A DNA stretch of 18,757 nucleotides from positions 1 through 18,757 of the forward strand of contig WVXN01000020.1 in NCBI GenBank assembly GCA_011773475.1, given 5' to 3'. The notes under the pieces are model-generated. The model was given only the letters and a program-made list of their open reading frames with translations, did not search any database and was not told the DNA's origin. The stretch is from Candidatus Aenigmatarchaeota archaeon. GTDB lineage: Archaea; Aenigmatarchaeota; Aenigmatarchaeia; Aenigmatarchaeales; Aenigmatarchaeaceae. Of the stretch, positions 6,901-13,954 are shown piece after piece (within the stretch, counting starts at the first letter, position 1; every line of letters begins with the position of its first letter). The position numbers and the translations under genes were made by a program.

Positions 6901-6922
6901 TGTTGTAAGAAAACTTACAACA
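6901..6922. promoter_or_regulatory. Candidate operator: 9-bp inverted repeat with 4-base spacer
   Basis: TGTTGTAAG and CTTACAACA form perfect 9-bp arms around AAAA. The site abuts the regulator's TATA box on the BRE side and is 44 bases from the divergent ATG at 6967, so one bound dimer could affect both genes. The arms contain G/C bases and are less trivial than the AT-only palindromes at other promoters here. It does not resemble the published TrmB (TACTnnnAGTA) or TrmBL1 (TATCAC-n5-GTGATA) motifs, so a specific protein cannot be named. Confidence 0.55.
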
Positions 6923-6966
6923 AAAACTTATCATCTTCTAATTAAGATTTAATTGATAGTGAATTC

Positions 6967-7230
6967 ATGGAGGAATATCCTAAAATTGAAGAGTTTAGGT
7001 GTTGTGATTGTACAGTAAACATTCCTAAAGAAAGAGTGATTTTAAAGAAAATTGAAAAAGTAGGAGAATATGTTTCAAGACTTCCTAAAACACAAATAGT
7101 TTATGAGTGCAATCTAAGAGTTCAAAACTGTCGTAAACTTAAATCTTTTGAAAATTCTGAAATAGTCAGTGATTACGTTCGGGGAAAGATAAAAGCATTA
7201 TCTCGCAGAAGAGGACCTGCTAAATGTTAA
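6967..7230 (+). CDS. Hypothetical small cysteine-containing basic protein
   Basis: I do not recognise this 87-residue protein. It has six cysteines: Cys12, 13 and 15 in an RCCDC cluster, Cys48 and Cys55 (C-x6-C), and a terminal Cys87. The middle (KERVILKKIEKVGEYVSRLP, then TQIVYECN) predicts a helix and strand, and the end is very basic (RGKIKALSRRRGPAKC). No signal peptide or membrane segment is visible. Clustered cysteines with a basic tail would fit a small zinc-binding nucleic-acid-associated protein, but that is only inference. It is divergent from the TrmB-like regulator, which may control it through the palindrome at 6901-6922. No Shine-Dalgarno site is seen; the message may be leaderless. 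Confidence 0.65.
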   Translation: MEEYPKIEEFRCCDCTVNIPKERVILKKIEKVGEYVSRLPKTQIVYECNLRVQNCRKLKSFENSEIVSDYVRGKIKALSRRRGPAKC

Positions 7231-7257
7231 TTTAATAATACGGAATTATATTTCTAT

Positions 7258-7674
7258 ATGGAAAAAATGTCTCATCTTATTTTAGCATTTCTAGTTCTAG
7301 TTATTTTTGGATTCATTCTAAATTTTACAATTTACATGTCAATATTTGCCTTTGTAGGAGTTTTGATCCCAGACTTAGATACAAAATCCAGAAAATATCA
7401 TAGAAAGTTATTTCACAATATCTGGATTCTCATAATATTTCTGTTCATAGGTTTTATTTTGGGTATATTTTTTAACAGAGAATCTGGTATTATATTTTCT
7501 ATTGGTTTTATTTCACATTTAATTGGAGACTCTCTAACTCATAGAGGAATAATGCCTTTATGGCCAATAAAGAAACCAAAGTTTAATGGACCAGTAAAAA
7601 CAGGAGGCTTAGGCGAATATTTGCTGATTCTAATATTATTAATTTTGATCTATTGGACTGGAACTATGATATAG
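7258..7674 (+). CDS. YdjM/DUF457-like membrane-bound putative metal-dependent hydrolase
   Basis: The 138-residue integral membrane protein has about four hydrophobic segments (roughly 7-36, 54-72, 78-92 and 121-135). Between them are conserved-looking polar motifs: His6, PDLD (38-41), HRKLFH (48-53) and SHLIGDSLTHRG (86-97). This pattern matches the YdjM/DUF457 family, annotated in bacteria as LexA-regulated membrane-bound predicted hydrolases; the activity is not established. The His and Asp residues plausibly bind metal at the membrane face. A second ATG at 7267 is possible. No Shine-Dalgarno site is seen; an AT-rich TATA-like stretch near 7230-7240 would fit a leaderless message. Confidence 0.75.
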   Translation: MEKMSHLILAFLVLVIFGFILNFTIYMSIFAFVGVLIPDLDTKSRKYHRKLFHNIWILIIFLFIGFILGIFFNRESGIIFSIGFISHLIGDSLTHRGIMPLWPIKKPKFNGPVKTGGLGEYLLILILLILIYWTGTMI

Positions 7675-7685
7675 GTTTATAAACC
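7674..7685 (+). promoter_or_regulatory. TATA element for the OB-fold gene
   Basis: GGTTTATAAACC is a 12-bp perfect palindrome with TTTATAAA at its core, 34 bases (centre) upstream of the ATG at 7714. It overlaps the last base of the preceding stop codon. A transcript from it would have a leader of only about 8 bases. Confidence 0.5.
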
Positions 7686-7713
7686 TTCTAAAAACATTAT
7701 TAAAAGTGATTTT

Positions 7714-8001
7714 ATGAAAATAAATGAGTTAAAGTCAGGAATGAACAATGTAGATATAAAGGCAAAAATAACAGAATTAACAGAACCAAGAGAAATTATG
7801 ACAAAATTTGGAACTGTAACTACACTAACTGAAGCTACTTTAGAAGATGATTCTGGCTCTATAAAACTAGTTTTATGGGGAAAACAATCAGAAGGCATAG
7901 AAAAAAATCAAGAAGTAGAAATAACTGGTGGTTTTACAAAAGAATTTAGAGATGAATTGCAAGTAGGAATTGGAAGAAATGGCTCAATAAAGTCTATTTA
8001 G
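7714..8001 (+). CDS. Single OB-fold ssDNA-binding protein, RPA-like
   Basis: The 95-residue protein is one OB fold of the archaeal replication-protein-A type: KINELKSGMNNVDIKAKI, TEPREIMTKFG, the strand pair ATLEDDSGSIKLVLWG (41-56), then QEVEITGGFTKEF and LQVGIGRNG. This order is typical of the RPA/SSB OB domain that binds single-stranded nucleic acid. Being only one OB fold, it is either a minimal ssDNA-binding protein or a partner subunit rather than a full RPA. AAGTGAT at 7703-7709 may serve as a weak ribosome-binding site. Its 3' end overlaps the convergent phosphoesterase gene by 8 bases, placing it beside the mre11-rad50 locus. Confidence 0.82.
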   Translation: MKINELKSGMNNVDIKAKITELTEPREIMTKFGTVTTLTEATLEDDSGSIKLVLWGKQSEGIEKNQEVEITGGFTKEFRDELQVGIGRNGSIKSI

Positions 8002-8734
8002 TCTTTAAATCCTTTAAACTTCCTAATAAAGTTCCATCTAAAAGATATACTTCAGCTTTTTTCCATTTGAAAATTTCATTTTTTAATAAAGGTCCCAATG
8101 GTTCAAAATCTTTGGAATTAAAAGCCATGCCTCCAATTAGGTGATTAAAAGATGGCATGATAATTCCTTGTTTAATTTGAGTTTTAATCCTATATTTTTT
8201 AAATAATTTTTCATTATCAATTTCGCATTTTAACCAACAGGGCTCTATAGTTCTAAAATTTTCAGTCCAAAATTCAACAGCAGGATGAACATGACCCATT
8301 ATAATATATTCTGCTTCCAAGTCTCCTAAAAAAGGCCAAGCCTGTCCATGAGTAAGAAGAAAATTGTTTATCTTAAAACCTGGTGGATCATAAATATCAA
8401 TTTCTTTTGGAGCTAATCTTTCAATGTTTCCATCATGATTTCCCTTTATTATGCTTATTTTAATTTTAAAGTGTTCTAAAAATTTAGGAATTTCCCTATA
8501 TTCTTGCCAAGAAATAGTTGGAACTTGATGCTTTACATCACCTAAAATAACTAAATGTTTTGCTTTATTTTGTTTTATTAGATTATCTATTCTTTTTTCT
8601 AGTTTTTCAACTTGTGATGGTATTGTAATTCCTGATTTAAAGATTTCATATTCTATTCCAATATGTAGATCAGCAATTACTAAAACCTTATTTTCTAATA
8701 ACAAAGCCGGTTCTGTTAAAAACTTGATTTCCAT
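7994..8734 (-). CDS. COG1407-type (SbcD-related) metallophosphoesterase
   Basis: This is a calcineurin-like phosphoesterase of the archaeal ICC/SbcD-related family. In 246 residues the dimetal motifs are complete: ADLHIG (Asp22, His24), GDVKH (Asp66), GNHD (98-101), His129 in THG and GHVH (147-150). The rest matches archaeal COG1407 proteins, including WLKCEI and PSFNHLIGG. The physiological substrate is unknown, although nucleic-acid or nucleotide phosphodiesterase activity is the usual assumption. It follows rad50 by 25 bases on the same strand and may be cotranscribed, but TTTAAAAA about 27 bases upstream could be its own promoter. Its stop codon lies inside the convergent OB-fold gene. 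Confidence 0.88.
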   Translation of the reverse strand: MEIKFLTEPALLLENKVLVIADLHIGIEYEIFKSGITIPSQVEKLEKRIDNLIKQNKAKHLVILGDVKHQVPTISWQEYREIPKFLEHFKIKISIIKGNHDGNIERLAPKEIDIYDPPGFKINNFLLTHGQAWPFLGDLEAEYIIMGHVHPAVEFWTENFRTIEPCWLKCEIDNEKLFKKYRIKTQIKQGIIMPSFNHLIGGMAFNSKDFEPLGPLLKNEIFKWKKAEVYLLDGTLLGSLKDLKTK

Positions 8735-8759
8735 AAAAAATGTTTATTAATAGAAATTT

Positions 8760-11138
8760 TTAAACTTGAAGAGGCGAGCTAAGAAGTGTTGTCTTTGTTG
8801 CCTCGTCTCTAGACTTGTCTCTTTTAAATTCATAACAAAAACCACTAACAGCTTCTTTTAATCTGTCATCATGAGTTATTAAAAAGCATTGTTCTACTAA
8901 ATGTGTAATTCTTTCCCTAAGAACATTAGCTAGTATTTCTCTTGCTTGAACATCTAGGTTTGCTGTGGGTTCATCAAGTACTAACATACGAAGTTGAGGA
9001 GCTAAAACCAGAGAAAACGCAATTCTTAATGCTAAACAGGCCATTGATCTTTCTCCGCCTGAAGCAACGCCATCAGCAGGAATCCATCCAGTAGAATCTT
9101 GTAATTGCAAAACATAATCACCTCCTTCAATCCCTAGTCTTATGCTATATATGTCTTTGTAAGGATAGAGCTCAGACCAGATAGATTGCATAGCCTCGTT
9201 AACAGCTAAAACAAAATCTTTTCTTAATTGTTCTTGAGTAGCACCTAGAGCAGTTTCTAATAGTCTTAACTGGTCGGCAATAGCGCTTATTTTTCTTGTT
9301 TCAATTCTATAGTTCTCCAACATTTTTTTCTTGTTCTCTATTTCTTCCAGAAGTTTTTGTTTATCAGTTTTTATTTCAGATAAATTTTTTAAATTAGTTT
9401 GTAACTGGCTTTCTAAACTTATGATTGACTTATAGTCTGACTCAAATTTTTCAAGTATAGAAGGTGAGAATGACGTTAATAAAAAATCTTTTTCTTTTCC
9501 AAGATTTGTTAATTTTTGTCTGTATTCTTTTAGTCTTTTGAGTTTAAAGTCAACGTCTTCTTTTTTAAATAAAATCTGTTTCAATCTTTCCTGATTTTCT
9601 TTTAACCTCTTAATGTTTTCTTCAATAATTTTAATATTTTTTTCAAACATTTTCTTTTGATTAACAAAAACAAATGTTTTAGATTTCAGATTTTTTAATT
9701 CTCTTTCTAAAGATTTTAATTCCTTATCAGTTCCTTTAATCTCATTAACCCTATCTTGTATTTTTTCTAATTCTTTTATTTTATTTTCTAATTCAGGTAA
9801 CCTAGATTCGATTCTTTTTATTAAAAATTTGTAATTTTCTAATTCCTTTTTTAAATTCTTTTTTAACTTTTTCTTTTTTTCAATAAGCTTTAATTTTTTA
9901 TCTTTAGTTAATCTAGAATCACAAACAGGACATTTACTTCCAGCTGAATTTAGTTCATTTATACTCTCCTCTATTTCCGAAATCTTTGCCAAAAATTTTT
10001 GAAGTTTAATTTGGTTTTTTTCTACTTCTTTTTTATTGTTATTAAATTCAGAATTAAGTTTCTTAATAGTATCCTTCTTTATCTTTTCAAGTTTTTCATC
10101 TAGTTCTTTTACAATTTTTTCTAATTCAGGAATTTTTTCATTTTCTATTAAATTTATTTTAGCATTCTCTTCTGCGTATTCTTCTTTTAAATTATCTAAA
10201 CCTTTTTTTTCTCCAATTAAAGTTTCTTCAAGTCTTTTTAATTTCTCATCAGCTCTTCTAACTTCTTCTTTTAGTTCTTCATCGGTTCTCTCAGCAAATT
10301 CTACTAAATCATCTTTAATCTTTTCTATATCAGAATCTGTTAAATCTGATAATGCTGTAAACTTTTTAATATCTTCGTCTATAGTTTGCAATCTCTTTTG
10401 CTGTTGTTTTAGGTTCTCTATGTCTTTCTCTATAACGTTTTTTCTTCTAAGTGTATCATTTAACTGATTTCTCATTTTCTCTTCTTTTTCTTTGAATTCG
10501 AAAAATTCTCTTTTAATTAAATCAAGTTTTTTCAGACTTTCATCTACTTCAAGGTTTTTAATAATTGATTCTTTCTCATTCAAGACTATCGAACACTTGT
10601 TTATCAAGGATTTTGTGTTCTTTCTTGCTTTTTCAAATTTATCAATAGCTAACAGCTCGTCAATTTTTCTCATTCGTTGGCCTTTCTGTATTGTTAAAAA
10701 CATGTCAAGTTGGTTTTGTTCAGAATAAACAGCTCTTGAAAATAAATCATAATTCATTTTCATTATTCTTTCAATTTCGCTTGTAACTTTTGTTGATTGA
10801 GGACCTTCTACTAAATCATTATTTTTTCTCAACTCTGCAGTTGATCTTCCCTTTGTAACTATTCTTTTAACGGTCCATTCATTTCCATCTCCGATATCAA
10901 AGAAAACTGTTACCTCTGATTTATCTCTAGTAGATGGTTTTTTCATTATTATGTCTTCTAATTTCAGTTTTTTTTGTTGTAATTGTAAAAATGTCCCAAA
11001 AAGAGCAAAACATATTGCATCCATTACACTTGTTTTTCCAGAACCCATTGGTCCAACAAAACAGTTGGTTCCTTCTGAAAAGTTTATTTCAGTATCTAGG
11101 TGTGATCTCCAATTTTTTAATTTAACTTTTGTTATCAT
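8760..11138 (-). CDS. rad50: DNA double-strand break repair ATPase Rad50
   Basis: Rad50 is an SMC-like ATPase that tethers DNA ends and controls the Mre11 nuclease. The 792 residues contain Walker A GPMGSGKTS (29-37, Lys35), the Q-loop in YSEQNQLD, a long Lys/Glu/Leu-rich coiled coil on both sides of the zinc hook CPVC (Cys403, Cys406; close to the middle), the ABC signature SGGERS (693-698) and Walker B LVLDEPTANLD (Asp722, Glu723). Length is slightly below most archaeal Rad50, mainly through a shorter coiled coil. I chose the ATG at 11138, which overlaps the mre11 stop as ATGA; a GTG at 11147 would add three residues. The coupling implies equimolar synthesis with Mre11. Confidence 0.96.
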   Translation of the reverse strand: MITKVKLKNWRSHLDTEINFSEGTNCFVGPMGSGKTSVMDAICFALFGTFLQLQQKKLKLEDIIMKKPSTRDKSEVTVFFDIGDGNEWTVKRIVTKGRSTAELRKNNDLVEGPQSTKVTSEIERIMKMNYDLFSRAVYSEQNQLDMFLTIQKGQRMRKIDELLAIDKFEKARKNTKSLINKCSIVLNEKESIIKNLEVDESLKKLDLIKREFFEFKEKEEKMRNQLNDTLRRKNVIEKDIENLKQQQKRLQTIDEDIKKFTALSDLTDSDIEKIKDDLVEFAERTDEELKEEVRRADEKLKRLEETLIGEKKGLDNLKEEYAEENAKINLIENEKIPELEKIVKELDEKLEKIKKDTIKKLNSEFNNNKKEVEKNQIKLQKFLAKISEIEESINELNSAGSKCPVCDSRLTKDKKLKLIEKKKKLKKNLKKELENYKFLIKRIESRLPELENKIKELEKIQDRVNEIKGTDKELKSLERELKNLKSKTFVFVNQKKMFEKNIKIIEENIKRLKENQERLKQILFKKEDVDFKLKRLKEYRQKLTNLGKEKDFLLTSFSPSILEKFESDYKSIISLESQLQTNLKNLSEIKTDKQKLLEEIENKKKMLENYRIETRKISAIADQLRLLETALGATQEQLRKDFVLAVNEAMQSIWSELYPYKDIYSIRLGIEGGDYVLQLQDSTGWIPADGVASGGERSMACLALRIAFSLVLAPQLRMLVLDEPTANLDVQAREILANVLRERITHLVEQCFLITHDDRLKEAVSGFCYEFKRDKSRDEATKTTLLSSPLQV

Positions 11139-12361
11139 GATGGCCACTTATCTAACCCTGATTTTAATGTAGTCTGTTTTCCAGTCAAAACATCAAATAT
11201 TAAATTAACGTCTCCATCAACTAAAAATTCAAAGATTTCACCAATCTTTATTCCACAATTAGCTTGTTTCAAATTTTCTTGAAGAATCTTTAATCCATGC
11301 TCTTCAGGAGGAAGTCTTTGTTCTTTTAATAATTGAAGCATCTCAATTTGTTCTTTGAAGCCCTCAACTTCTAAATTCTTGTTTATGTTGATAATTGCCT
11401 TATCAATAAATTTTTCTTCGATGTTAGAAAAGCTTGGAGCTAATTGATCTGTTTTTATTAAACCTTTTACTTTTATGTTGATTATTGGTTTTGGTTTAAA
11501 CGGAGAGATGGTAGTAATGAACGTTTCTATATTTTCTTTTATGTTGGGATTGAATTCAAACTCTCTCCAGAATATTTTTCTCTGATCCTTTAATGGTATA
11601 CTCTCTATATTTTTACCATCATATTTGTGAATGCATTTTTCTTGTTCTGATTCTATTCTATGTATTGATGTTGGTATTGTACTACCAGCTACAAGCAATT
11701 GACCATCTTTAAACATTCTGGTTTCATGCCAGTGCATATGACCTAATATATACAAATCAAAATCTTTTGGTAAATCTTCAATTTTCATAGAAGGTGGTTC
11801 CAAAGGAGAATAGATATAAGGTGTTATACTCTGATGGATCATAAGAATGTTTAAAGCATCTGGAATTGGTTTTGGGTTCCATTGGTCAAAAACATCTTTA
11901 GCATATCTATCTGGTACACCAGACATACCATGAATAGCAACTTTTTTTCCTTCGATCTCAAAAACAGCTGTTGCGCAATGAAGATGAATCAGTAAACCAG
12001 CATGCTCTAAGGCTTGTATAGGATTTATTAATTGTTTGCTTCTTTTCTCGTGGGTTCCATGAATAGCAACTATTGGTGTTCCTCTTAAGGCTAGAGGAGA
12101 CATTTCTACTTTTTCTTTGTTTATTATTTCTAAGAATTTGGTTCTTGAGGGAGTAGCTTGAGCCTTGCTCAGTATTTTTGCAACTTTAGCAAATACTTCT
12201 GGCTTTGGAACTCTAATATCAAACAAATCTCCAGGAATTATAATTAAGTCACAGTCTGAAGTTTTGTCTATAGCTTCATTTAGAGCTATAAAACTGTCTT
12301 TCCATCTCTCATCACCGTACTTATATCCACAGTGGCAGTCAGAAAAAATACCAATTAGCAT
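11135..12361 (-). CDS. mre11: DNA double-strand break repair nuclease Mre11
   Basis: Mre11 is the dimeric Mn-dependent nuclease of the Mre11-Rad50 complex. The 408 residues have the phosphoesterase domain with SDCHCG (Asp8, His10), GDLFD (Asp45), HGTHE (101-105), His176 in IHQ, and GHMH (207-210), then a capping domain and a C-terminal tail likely to bind Rad50. The usual GNHD motif is GTHE here: the Asn that normally binds metal is Thr103, while the adjacent His104 is kept. About 20 extra residues precede this motif. AGTGAT just upstream could be the ribosome-binding site. It shares a short intergenic region with divergent proS and overlaps rad50 by four bases. Confidence 0.93.
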   Translation of the reverse strand: MLIGIFSDCHCGYKYGDERWKDSFIALNEAIDKTSDCDLIIIPGDLFDIRVPKPEVFAKVAKILSKAQATPSRTKFLEIINKEKVEMSPLALRGTPIVAIHGTHEKRSKQLINPIQALEHAGLLIHLHCATAVFEIEGKKVAIHGMSGVPDRYAKDVFDQWNPKPIPDALNILMIHQSITPYIYSPLEPPSMKIEDLPKDFDLYILGHMHWHETRMFKDGQLLVAGSTIPTSIHRIESEQEKCIHKYDGKNIESIPLKDQRKIFWREFEFNPNIKENIETFITTISPFKPKPIINIKVKGLIKTDQLAPSFSNIEEKFIDKAIININKNLEVEGFKEQIEMLQLLKEQRLPPEEHGLKILQENLKQANCGIKIGEIFEFLVDGDVNLIFDVLTGKQTTLKSGLDKWPS

Positions 12362-12412
12362 TAAATCACTGGTTAATAAATTATGTATAGAAAAATTAAT
12401 AAGCTTTTAGCT

Positions 12413-12423
12413 AAAATTTAAAT
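12413..12423 (+). promoter_or_regulatory. proS TATA element
   Basis: AAAATTTAAAT contains the TATA-like ATTTAAAT, centred about 28 bases upstream of the proS ATG at 12448. This is the same geometry as the regulator and HAD promoters, suggesting a leaderless transcript; no Shine-Dalgarno site precedes the ATG. A second TATA-like element, TATAAAAGG at 12426-12434, is too close to the start codon to be the main one. Confidence 0.5.
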
Positions 12424-12447
12424 GGTATAAAAGGTAAAACTGATTAT

Positions 12448-13890
12448 ATGTCTGAAGAGCTAGGTTTGTCGGTCAAGAAAACAGAGAATTTTGGAAAGTG
12501 GTATTTAGAGGTCTTACAAAAAGCAGAAGTTTTAGACACAAGATACGGTATAAAAGGCTTTCTGGTTTATATGCCTCTAGGCATGCTTACAATTAAAGAT
12601 ATTTATAAACTTTTTGAAAATGAATTGGAAATTCGAAAACACAAACCTGCCCTATTTCCTGTTGTAATTCCACAAAGTTACTTTAAAAAAGAAGCAGAAC
12701 ACATAAAAGGTTTTGAAAAAGAGGTTTTTTGGATAACCCATGCTGGAAAAAATAAATTACAAGAAAAAATGTGTCTAAGGCCCACCTCTGAAACAGCAAT
12801 GTATCCAATGTATTCAATTTGGATTAGGTCTCATTTGCAGCTTCCTTTAAAGCTCTATCAAAGTACAGCTATGTATCGATACGAAACCAAAATGACTAAA
12901 CCTCTAATGAGGGGTAGAGAATTTCTCTGGATAGAAGCCCACACTGCTCAAAAAAGCTGGGATGATGCAGAAAAACAGGTCAAAGAAGACATGGAGATTT
13001 TCAAAAAAGTAGTGACAGACAACTTGTGCATACCATTTTTATTAATAAAAAGACCTGAATGGGATAAATTTGCAGGAGCAGAAGAAACTTATGCTTTTGA
13101 AACTCTTTTACCTGATGGTATTTCCTTGCAAATAGGAACAACTCATAATCTCGGGGAAAAATTTGCAAACGTATTCAATATCCAGTATATGGATGAAAAC
13201 AGAAAGAAAAAATATGTTAATCAAACCTGTTATGGAATAGGAATAGGCAGAATTTTAGGAGCTCTAATCTCTATTCATGGGGATGATAATGGTTTGATTT
13301 TTCCACCTGTAGTTGCTCCTACTCAAATTGTCATTATTCCAATTTACAAAAAAGATACAAAAGAAAAAGTTTTGAAAAAATGTAAAGAGGTTTTAGGAAG
13401 ATTAAAAGAAAAAGGTTTTAGAGTTCATCTAGATGATAGGGAAAAGCATACTCCTGGTTTTAAGTTTAATGAATGGGAATTGAAAGGTGTTCCTTTTAGG
13501 ATTGCAATTGGACCTATTGATATTGAGAAAAAACAGGTAAGTTACTCAAAAAGGGATGAAAAAAATGAACTTACAACACCAGAAGATGGATTAGAAAAGT
13601 TTGTAAAAACGAAATTAGATGAAATTAGTTCCAATTTATTGAAAAAAGCTAAAAATCTAATGAAAATACAAGATGCAGAAAACTATAGTGACTTAAAAGA
13701 GAAATTGAAAAAAGGTGGATTCATTAGAATTCCTTTTTGTATGAAAGAAAAATGTGCTGAAAAATTAAAAGATAATACTGGAGCAGAAGTTAGAGGAACA
13801 TTGTTTGAAAAGAATGAAAAAGCAAAAGGTAATTGCGCAATTTGTGGAGAAAAAGCAGAAAAAATAGCTTATGTTGCTAAAGCTTATTAG
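12448..13890 (+). CDS. proS: Prolyl-tRNA synthetase, archaeal/eukaryotic type
   Basis: This class II synthetase charges tRNA-Pro. The 480 residues start directly with the catalytic domain (NFGKWYLEVLQKAEVLD, near residue 14), with CLRPTSETAMY, motif 2 around RYETKMTKPLMRGREFLWIEAHT, and motif 3 GIGIGRILGAL; there is no bacterial-type editing insert. The anticodon-binding domain follows (about 285-390), then the C-terminal zinc-binding domain characteristic of the archaeal/eukaryotic type, with Cys431, Cys436, Cys463 and Cys466, ending in the typical aromatic terminus AKAY. Length and order are normal. It is divergent from mre11, and psmB follows with its own promoter. Confidence 0.96.
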   Translation: MSEELGLSVKKTENFGKWYLEVLQKAEVLDTRYGIKGFLVYMPLGMLTIKDIYKLFENELEIRKHKPALFPVVIPQSYFKKEAEHIKGFEKEVFWITHAGKNKLQEKMCLRPTSETAMYPMYSIWIRSHLQLPLKLYQSTAMYRYETKMTKPLMRGREFLWIEAHTAQKSWDDAEKQVKEDMEIFKKVVTDNLCIPFLLIKRPEWDKFAGAEETYAFETLLPDGISLQIGTTHNLGEKFANVFNIQYMDENRKKKYVNQTCYGIGIGRILGALISIHGDDNGLIFPPVVAPTQIVIIPIYKKDTKEKVLKKCKEVLGRLKEKGFRVHLDDREKHTPGFKFNEWELKGVPFRIAIGPIDIEKKQVSYSKRDEKNELTTPEDGLEKFVKTKLDEISSNLLKKAKNLMKIQDAENYSDLKEKLKKGGFIRIPFCMKEKCAEKLKDNTGAEVRGTLFEKNEKAKGNCAICGEKAEKIAYVAKAY

Positions 13891-13902
13891 CATACCGTAA
13901 AC

Positions 13903-13950
13903 TTTATATATATTCATTGTGAATTATCATAATTGTACAGTTTCTGGTGA
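13903..13950 (+). promoter_or_regulatory. psmB promoter and ribosome-binding site
   Basis: TTTATATATA at 13903-13912 is a strong TATA box preceded by CGTAAAC, a plausible BRE. GGTGA at 13946-13950 lies four bases before the ATG at 13955. A start near 13934 gives a leader of about 20 bases carrying the SD. This argues against initiation at the GTG at 13919. Confidence 0.6.
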
Positions 13951-13954
13951 AATA

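Noticed and set aside
10036..10467. Plus-strand open frame of 143 codons inside rad50.
   Set aside because: Its Ser/Phe-rich translation is the reverse complement of the Lys/Glu-rich coiled-coil codons. rad50 is certain, and no promoter or SD supports the frame.
9300..10560. Repetitive-looking T/C-rich stretch that resembles low-complexity repeats.
   Set aside because: It encodes the Rad50 coiled coil on the minus strand; the bias comes from Lys, Glu and Leu codons, and no unit repeats at fixed spacing.
12391..12423. Imperfect inverted repeat around AAGCTTTTAGC between mre11 and proS.
   Set aside because: Symmetry is partial and AT-dominated. The region is sufficiently explained as two divergent promoters.
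13919..13954. Upstream GTG start for psmB.
   Set aside because: It would lie before the expected transcription start from the TATA box at 13903, while GGTGA at 13946 is correctly spaced for the ATG at 13955.
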